A stretch of DNA of 5,182 bases, taken from NCBI GenBank assembly GCA_040755715.1, contig JBFLXN010000182.1, forward strand, positions 1 through 5,182, given 5' to 3'. This document shows positions 5,130 through 5,182 of the stretch, piece by piece (position 1 is the first letter of the stretch; every line of letters starts with the position of its first letter). A program made the translations under genes and the position numbers. The notes under the pieces are model-generated. The model searched no databases and had not been told where the DNA came from. It worked only from the letters and a program-made list of their open reading frames with translations. The DNA is from JBFLXN01 sp040755715 [NCBI: Candidatus Edwardsbacteria bacterium]. Lineage in GTDB: Bacteria; Edwardsbacteria; AC1; JBFLXN01.

Positions 5130-5182
5130 ACAAGCGTTTAAGCCTTCTGGGCTTGTTCTTCTCTTGTCCCCCGACAAGTCGG
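5130..5182. repeat. Overlapping hairpins at the right edge, cut by the window end
   Basis: ACAAGC (5130-5135) can pair with GCTTGT (5151-5156), or AAGCC (5140-5144) with GGCTT (5150-5154). Further on, CTTGTC (5163-5168) pairs with GACAAG (5173-5178) around CCCC, or CCGAC (5171-5175) with GTCGG (5178-5182) around AA. The mutually exclusive pairings and the ACAAG/CTTGT units suggest the edge of a larger palindromic repeat. Confidence 0.55.

Larger units (their letters stand above)
4914..5182. other. Gene-free tail rich in short repeats
   Basis: No reading frame here has both a plausible start and family resemblance. The stretch contains CACGAAAGCACGAAA at 4919-4933, then a 10-bp tandem array (4941-4980) and a hairpin (4979-4995). 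At 5099-5117 lies TCCTGAACGGAGTGAAGGA, close to a repeat motif I recall from many bacterial genomes (TCCTGAGCGGAGCGAAGGA). Overlapping hairpins lie at 5130-5182. No convincing intrinsic terminator for tldD is seen. Confidence 0.65.

Overview
The window is a compact, plus-strand gene block from an uncultured-looking bacterium of moderate to low GC. From left to right it carries the start of a leftward gene, a PIN/TRAM-domain membrane protein (YacL-like), ispD, ispF, a DedA-family membrane protein, a small DUF4388 (PATAN-like) protein and tldD. PIN/TRAM–ispD–ispF is the order known from Bacillus (disA-yacL-ispD-ispF). DUF4388 proteins are more typical of deltaproteobacteria, Chloroflexi and assorted candidate phyla. 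Together with the heavy load of small palindromic repeats this suggests a candidate-phylum bacterium known mainly from metagenomes, but the sequence does not let me name the phylum.

Layout. Positions 1-149 are a divergent control region. A good sigma-70 promoter (TTGAAA, 17 nt, TATAAT) and a strong Shine-Dalgarno site drive a leftward gene, of which only five codons are in the window. Positions 150-2332 hold yacL-like, ispD and ispF. The first two overlap by one base, and ispF has its own strong ribosome site 60 nt after ispD. IspD and IspF catalyse steps 3 and 5 of the MEP isoprenoid pathway. Positions 2333-3024 hold the DedA gene, whose start is unclear because a GC-rich hairpin repeat sits at its 5' end. 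Positions 3025-3200 are a gene-free block made of nested inverted repeats. Positions 3201-4913 hold the DUF4388 protein and tldD, 21 nt apart. Positions 4914-5182 are a gene-free tail of further repeats.

The most unusual thing here is not a new enzyme system but how closely short repeats are woven into the genes. A C/G-rich palindrome is translated as an N-terminal extension of IspD. A 24-bp inverted repeat supplies the IspD C-terminal tail and the leader of ispF. A hairpin repeat supplies the only conventional upstream start of the DedA gene. An inverted repeat begins at the last base of the DedA stop codon. I see no defence system, CRISPR array, transposase, tRNA or rRNA. All complete genes have recognisable family motifs and look functional.
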